Shown: positions 58,513 through 64,000 of the stretch, in pieces
Numbering within the stretch: the stretch's first letter is position 1
How the letters are laid out: each line of letters opens with the position of its first letter
From: Henckelia pumila
Taxonomy: Eukaryota > Streptophyta > Magnoliopsida > Lamiales > Gesneriaceae
Assembly: GCF_033568475.1 (NCBI RefSeq)
Contig: NW_027331831.1
Coordinates: 7,812,001 to 7,876,000, forward strand
DNA: 64,000 nt
Direction of reading: 5' to 3'
Notes under the pieces: generated by a model
Databases searched by the model: none
Seen by the model: the letters and a program-made list of their open reading frames with translations, nothing else
What the model was told of the DNA's origin: nothing
Position numbers and translations under genes: made by a program

Positions 58513-59308
58513 TATAGTTACGTTGGAAGATTTTTGGATCACCATTGAAAGATCATGTTTTGCACATGTCTTTTAAATTATTTCCTTATTACATTCGATT
58601 TTTATCTTTGGAGTTTTGCCTTTCTTAGACAAGTGTTAAAGTTGGTAATATTGATTAAATCTGATACGAAATATTCAATATCTAATGATATTTTGTTTTC
58701 CTGATATGTAGGTTCTTATTTATGGAAACAATTTGAAGTTCTATTTAAAGGAGTGCATAGGATCGATCAAAGAAGACAATTAAGAGAGTGAAATATAGAG
58801 AGCAAAATACATAGAGAAAGTACTGCAGAAATTCTAAAGTATTGAAGATCAATCGTTGAAGAATTTCTGAAGTGTTCATCGCTACTACACTGTGTTGCCG
58901 AGTAATGTTGGAAACACTGAAAACACACGAGTGAAGTGTTGTTCAGAAAGTGTTTCTTTGGTTTTCATTTTTTGGCTTAGTACTTCCTATTGATGTTTTA
59001 TTCTAGTTTTTACTAGTTTTTAGGAAGTCTTTTATTGTCTCAATTTGTTGAGAAAAATAGTATTTCATAAAACAATCACTAGTTGGTTTTTGTAAATTGA
59101 TTTTATTTTTCTAGTGATTATTTCGCCATGAGGCATCGCGCAAGTACTTGATACTTGTGCATAATTATCTGTGTTATTGTTTACTTTTGTTATTAGTTAA
59201 ATAATCTGCTGCACAGTGTTATCGTGAAGTGTTGACAACACTAACAGATAACACTCACTCAAAAAGTTTTCTGGTATTTTTGTGATTTTAGACTGTCCAA
59301 ACCTAACA
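58513..59308 (+). repeat. Copia-3 5' LTR (left edge uncertain)
   Basis: The right edge is fixed by TAACA just before the primer binding site. The left edge is uncertain, since the partner LTR is outside the window; a TGGAAGATTTTTGG near 58524 is the best guess. A TATTTAAAG near 58743 is a plausible promoter TATA element. Confidence 0.6.
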
Positions 59309-59310
59309 AG

Positions 59311-59323
59311 TGGCGTCAGAGAC
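59311..59323 (+). other. Copia-3 primer binding site
   Basis: TGGCGTCAGAGAC two bases after the LTR end, the same opening as the Copia-1 site and close to the initiator-Met-tRNA type. Confidence 0.6.
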
Positions 59324-59378
59324 ATTCACTTGACGATACTAAGTGTGATTCTGTTTTTGTGTTTGACAGGACATCACA

Positions 59379-61280
59379 ATGGAAATACCTTATTCAGGAA
59401 CTGCTCAACGTCCTCCAACCTTGGATGGATCCAACTATGCTATCTGGAAAGTCAGGATGCGTGTTTACATCAAATCGATTGATGAAAGGGCATGACAACG
59501 TGTGCTACAAGGCTGGAATCCACCAAGAAGAACTGATGGAGAAGGAGACTTTCCACTCAAACCAGAAACGGAATGGAATGCCGAAGAAACTGCTGCTTCG
59601 AATATGAACAACAAAGTCCTTAATGCTATTTTCACTGCTCTTGATTCTAATATGTTTTCTTTGGTCACTAATTGTGTTTGTGCTAAACAGGCCTGGAAAA
59701 AACTTCAAATGCACTGTGAAGGATCCGATAGTGTGCGTCGAACCAAAAAAAGGATTCTCACTACTCAGTTTGAAAATCTGAGAATGGAAGAAAGTGAGAC
59801 GATTGATAGTTATGAACGCCGTTTGAGGAAGATTGAAAATGAGGCAATTGATCTTGGTGATGCTATTTCGAATGAACGACTTGTGAGCAAAGTGTTGAGA
59901 TCACTGCCTGAAAGATTTCAAATGAAGATTTGTGCAATTGATGAATCAAAAGACACATCAATTCTGGGATTGGATGAATTGATTAGTTCACTACGAACAT
60001 ATGAGTTGGAGATGAACGTAGGGAAAAAAGACAAAGGTAAGACTATTGCACTTCAAGTTTCTAACGACTCATATAATGATTTTGTTGATTTGACACAGGG
60101 AGTAAACGAGTCTGATCTAGGAGATGATTCCATTGCCTTTCTTACCAAACAATTTGGTACCTATTTGAAAAGGATGAGAGATTCAAAAAAACCTGGTTAG
60201 AAGCCCAAAGTTTTAAATACTCTTGCTGTTGGAAAACCCTTAAGAATCGGTGGACCAGAACAGAATACCATTCCATCAAAGAGTCAAAATCGATTTCAGA
60301 ATGAAGGAAAAACCTTGAATAACTCAAAGAGGTTTGAGTTTATGAAGTATCATGAGTGCACTGGCTTCGGTCACTTTGCTAATGAGTATCCAACCAGCCT
60401 TCGCAAAGGAATGAGTGCTTCCCTAAGTGATGATGAAGATGAGGAGGGTACAGAACAAGGAGATGATGAGACTCACAATGCACTGTTAGTTCTGGTACAG
60501 TAGAAAAACACTGTTGTCACAGGTGTCCCAACACTTGGTCACAACATTGACCAGAAGTTATTCTGTCTGAATGCATCTGTTTCTGGAGACTCAAATCAGG
60601 AAGCTGGTGAAGTAGAACTTTCTTGGGATAATGCTCAGAAGATGTATGAAGAATTATATAATGATTGGATAGTAAGGAACAAGTCAAATTCTGCTTTAAC
60701 AAAGGAGAACAGTGAACTAAAAGCTTCAGTGGCTAGACTTGAAGTTGTTCTGAGCAAGAAGGATTTAGAACTTGGCAAGGTTAAAGAAGAGCTTGGAAGA
60801 GCCAATGCAACTCTTGCAAAGTTTAATTCGAGCAAGACCAATCTGGATTCAATTTTGATGATGGGAAAAGATGATAGAGATGGTCTAGGCTTTCATAATA
60901 GCAAGTTTGAAGAAGGGGAGTCATCAAAAACTATTTTTGTCAAGGAGAACAATAACTCTGTTAAGAATCCAACTGTAATTCCAAAAGAAAAACCAATTCC
61001 TTTGAAGACACAAGCTCCTGTTCAGAGGAAAAATCAAAGGAAGCGTAGGTTTGTTTGTCATTACTGTCACAAGCAAGGTCACATCAAGCCTTACTGTTTC
61101 AAACTCAGGTATGACTATATGTACTGGAATTCCAGGCAAGAGCTGTCATCAGTGTTGCCAACACTGAACCAGAACACTGCCAGGAGGAAAAATACTGAGA
61201 AAAAGGTTTGGGTACCAAAAGCTAAATCCATTTGTAATGTTGTTTATACTTCCTTGAAAACTAATGTTGCAGGTCATTGG
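59379..61280 (+). pseudogene. Copia-3 gag
   Basis: Starts MEIPYSGTAQRPPTLDGSNY and continues in one frame. A UBN2-type capsid is readable from TEWNAEETAASNMNNK through EGSDSVRRTKKRILTTQFE to SLPERFQM. Stops interrupt at 59493-59495 (TGA at a Trp position), 60198-60200 and 60501-60503. The first knuckle has both outer Cys positions changed to Tyr (HECTGFGHFANEYPT), so it cannot bind zinc. A coiled coil runs at about 60642-60860 (LTKENSELKASVARLEVVLS). A second, intact knuckle CHYCHKQGHIKPYC lies at about 61051. Confidence 0.85.
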
Positions 61281-62114
61281 TACTTCGACAGTGACAGTTC
61301 ACGCCACATGACAGGATTGAAGAAGTATCTTTCTGACTATGTTGAACAGGATAAAGGAAAAGTGACTTATGGAGGAGGAGCTAATGGAAAGATTGTTGGA
61401 AAAGGCACATTGAATGTGGAAGGACTGCCTAAGCTTCACAATGTTCTACATGTTGAAGGATTAAATGCTAATCTTATTAGCATTAGTCAACTTTGTGATG
61501 ATGATCTTTATGTTAAATTTGATAAGAATCTATGTCAAGTATTTGATAAAAGTAACTCTTGTGTTTTGACAGGAACTAGATCATCGGACAACTGTTAGCA
61601 ACTTGGAGAAGAAATTGCTTGTAAATTCACCAAGGTTGATGATTTGAATTTATGGCATCAAAAGTTAGGACATGCTAACTTCAAAGCTCTGAAGAAACTG
61701 AGCAAGTATGAAGCTGTTCGTGGGATGCCAAATTTGACTTCTGGAGTTCCATACGTGTGTGGAGACTGTCAAAAAGATCTGAAAGGGAAAACAATTGAAG
61801 ATCATATTGATGATTTGCTAGATACTGTTGCACCACAGACTGATTCCAGTGTTGTCAATAGTGTTGTCCCACCTGAAAAATCACCCAACACAACACTGAG
61901 TCCAACACTGACTATGGATGAACATAATACAGAAGATCAGGATGATTTTGAAGATGAAATACAAGATGTTGGACATGATGTACCTAGCAAAATTCAGAAA
62001 AATCATCCTACTTCACAAATCATAGGAGATGCACAAGGAAGGATGCAGACCCGAAGAAAGGAAAAATTTGATTATCGAAAGATGAGCGGGTTAGTGTGCA
62101 TGACTTCCGCATAA
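61281..62114 (+). pseudogene. Copia-3 protease and GAG-pre-integrase, then deletion
   Basis: Protease YFDSDSSRHMTG, where the Gly of the Asp-Ser-Gly triad is Asp, so inactive. After a TAG at 61596-61598 comes LNLWHQKLGHANFKALKKL and the CGDCQK end of the GAG-pre-integrase domain. The frame then jumps directly to a linker rich in Asp, Glu and Thr (TTLSPTLTMDEHNTEDQDDF), which normally follows the integrase. The entire core is missing with the frame kept. A TAA at 62112-62114 follows. Confidence 0.82.
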
Positions 62115-63674
62115 TCTCAGGTAAGACATTCTTGCTTTGTGTCTAGTATTGAACCAAAAAATATTGGTGAAGCTTTAAAAGACGAGTTTTGGGTCAATTC
62201 TATGCATGATGAACTTGAACAATTTGTTAGGAATGATGTGTGGATCTTAGTTCCTCCACCTGATCATAGTAATATCATTGGAACAAAGTGGATTTTTAAG
62301 AATAAAACTGATGAATCAGGAAATATTGTAAGGAACAAAGCTAGATTAGTAGCTCAAGGGTATACACAAGTTGAGGGGGTGGACTTTGATGAAACCTTCG
62401 CACCTGTAGCCCGAATAGAGTTTGTTAGATTACTGTTAGATATTGCTTGTCACATGAAGATGAAACTTTTTCAAATGGATGTCAAAAGCGCATTTTTGAA
62501 TGGAATTTTGAATGAAGAAGTTTATGTAAGACAACCAAAGGGATTTGAAGATTCAAATCACTTTTATCATGTTTATAAGTTGAAGAAGGCCTTATATGGA
62601 TTGAAACAAGCACCTCGTGCTTGGTATGAAAGGCTCACGGAATATTTGCTTGACATTGGATTCAAAAGAGGTGAGGTAGACAAAACACTTTTTGTTCAAA
62701 AAATACAAGGTAACATTCTTATTTGTCAAATCTATGTTGATGACATAATTTTATGTGCTTCATCTCAAAACCTTGTGAATGATTTTGTTGAAAGCATGAC
62801 TGCTACCTTTGAAATGAGCATGGTAGGAGAATTGAATTCCTTTCTAGGTTTACAAGTGAAACAAATGAGTGATGGAATCTTTTTGTGTCAAAGAAAATAT
62901 GCTAAGAATTTGATAAAGAGATTTTGTACTGATCATGTTAGACATATGAAAACACCAATGAGAACTAATGAAAAAATGTGCAAAGACAGTGTTGCTGACA
63001 GTGTTGACAACACTCTGTACAGAAGCATAATTGGAAGTCTGCTGTATTTAAGTACAAGTCGACCTGATATTATGTTCAGTGTGTGTTTGTGTGCCCGATA
63101 TCAATCTGATCCTAAAGTCACACATATGAAGGCTGTAAAACGAATTTTGAAGTATGTTGCAGGAACTTTAGACTTGAGGCTATGGTACTCTAACGAAACC
63201 AATACTAATTTGGTAGGCTATAGTGATGCTGATTGGGCAGAAGATGTTGATGAAAGAAAAAGCACCACGGGTGGTTGTTTTTATTTGGGTAACAACTTGG
63301 TGTCATGGTATAGTAGGAAACAGAACTATGTGTCACTTTCCACTGCTGAATCCGAATATGTAGCAGCGGGAAGTTGATGTTCTCAATTAATTTGGATGAA
63401 TCAAATGCTGCAAGACTATGGTCTTAAAAGTGAAACACCAATTGTGTACTGTGATAACTCAAGTGCTATAGATATATCAAAAAACCCAGTACAACACTCT
63501 CGAACTAAACACATTGACATAAGACAACACTTCATTCGAGATTTAGTTGAGAAGGACATGATCCAAATGGAGTTTGTCGGGATCAATAATCAACTGGCCG
63601 ATATTTTTACAAAAGCATTAAACTTTGAAAGATTCTCCAGTTTAAAAAAATCTTTCAACATGTGTTCTTTATAA
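62115..63674 (+). pseudogene. Copia-3 reverse transcriptase and RNase H
   Basis: A 412-codon open stretch from 62139 with [58 protein letters not shown], the catalytic [25 protein letters not shown], and RNase H with [20 protein letters not shown] and [16 protein letters not shown] at 63375-63377 separates it from the last part (63378-63674) with YCDNSSAIDISKNP and the ADIFTKALNFERF tail. All catalytic residues of reverse transcriptase and RNase H seem intact. Confidence 0.88.
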
Positions 63675-64000
63675 GCACTCACAGTTGCTGTCCTGAAGTG
63701 TTGCCAACACTGAAGGACAACACCAATCATGTATGTGCATTTTTAGGACTTTAGGCATACTGCATATTCATAATGTTCTATGTTTTGCACTGTTTGATAA
63801 TACTGACTAACACTTTGTAGTTCTTCTGCCAAAGTTATTTTCAGATCACACTTGCCATGAAAAAGTGCTTTAAACCACGATGTAGTTGAGGGATATTCGT
63901 GTATTCCATGATCTTGTCCCATGTGAAAAGTGATTTTAAAAATTAAAAAGCATGGTTTGATAAAATTTCAATGACCAATGTCTTGAAAATCAAACAAAAA
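63675..64000 (+). other. Copia-3 region downstream of pol
   Basis: Non-coding in this window. It carries GAAGTGTTGCCAACACTGAA near 63695 but no purine tract or 3' LTR yet; the element continues past the edge. Confidence 0.5.

Larger units (their letters stand above)
58513..64000 (+). mobile_element. SIRE-like Copia retrotransposon, integrase core deleted (Copia-3), cut by window edge
   Basis: Plus-strand element with a 5' LTR ending at 59308, a primer site at 59311, and one frame from gag at 59379 to the end of RNase H at 63674. Gag has a long second half with a coiled coil and a second zinc knuckle, features seen in the SIRE/Maximus branch. That lineage is inference. Six nonsense codons interrupt the frame without frameshift. 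The integrase core is absent. The 3' LTR and any downstream ORF lie beyond the window. Confidence 0.85.

Overview
The window is nuclear DNA of a flowering plant, most likely a eudicot. It is AT-rich, the host genes carry spliceosomal GT-AG introns, and it contains three plant gene families (a ROXY-type glutaredoxin, a class VII receptor-like cytoplasmic kinase and a SWEET sugar transporter) in a background of Copia and Gypsy LTR retrotransposons, LINE scraps and MITEs. No prokaryotic, plastid or viral segment is visible. The species cannot be named from the sequence.

Layout. 1-1320 is AT-rich spacer with one dispersed repeat. 1321-10660 is a decayed Copia element (minus strand, LTRs of about 1.85 kb). 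11376-12766 holds two tandem Tourist/Harbinger-type MITEs, followed by a LINE RNase H scrap. 13488-13892 (minus) is an intact intronless ROXY glutaredoxin. 14.1-21.9 kb is gene-free spacer. 21985-25316 (plus) is an intact five-exon PBL27-like kinase. Downstream lie a near-perfect foldback MITE (25848-26001), a tRNA-Gln(UUG) gene (26204-26275, minus) and a poly(A)-tailed LINE 3' end (26385-26960, minus). 28142-33410 is a second Copia element with a perfect CATAT target duplication. 36350-37356 is a Mutator-type non-autonomous element with a perfect 9-bp target duplication. 38249-50554 is an Athila-like Gypsy element with a perfect GTCCA target duplication, inserted into another Mutator-like repeat (38167-50789). 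50.8-52.9 kb is a degenerate tandem array rich in CACGTG, itself hit by several small transposons. 55831-57593 (plus) is an intact six-exon SWEET gene. 58090-58512 is a large inverted repeat, and from about 58.5 kb to the window edge runs a third, SIRE-like Copia element (plus strand) cut by the window end.

The three protein-coding host genes are unrelated and act separately: redox control of TGA-dependent transcription, plasma-membrane immune or developmental signalling, and sugar efflux. All four LTR elements are dead copies carrying nonsense codons. In two of them (Athila-like and SIRE-like) the integrase core is missing at a junction that keeps the pol reading frame. I found no convincing new biological system. 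The best leads are a cluster of palindromes just inside the primer binding site of the first Copia element, the G-box-rich tandem array about 4 kb upstream of SWEET, recurrent short inverted motifs within the SIRE-like element, and the paired integrase-core deletions.
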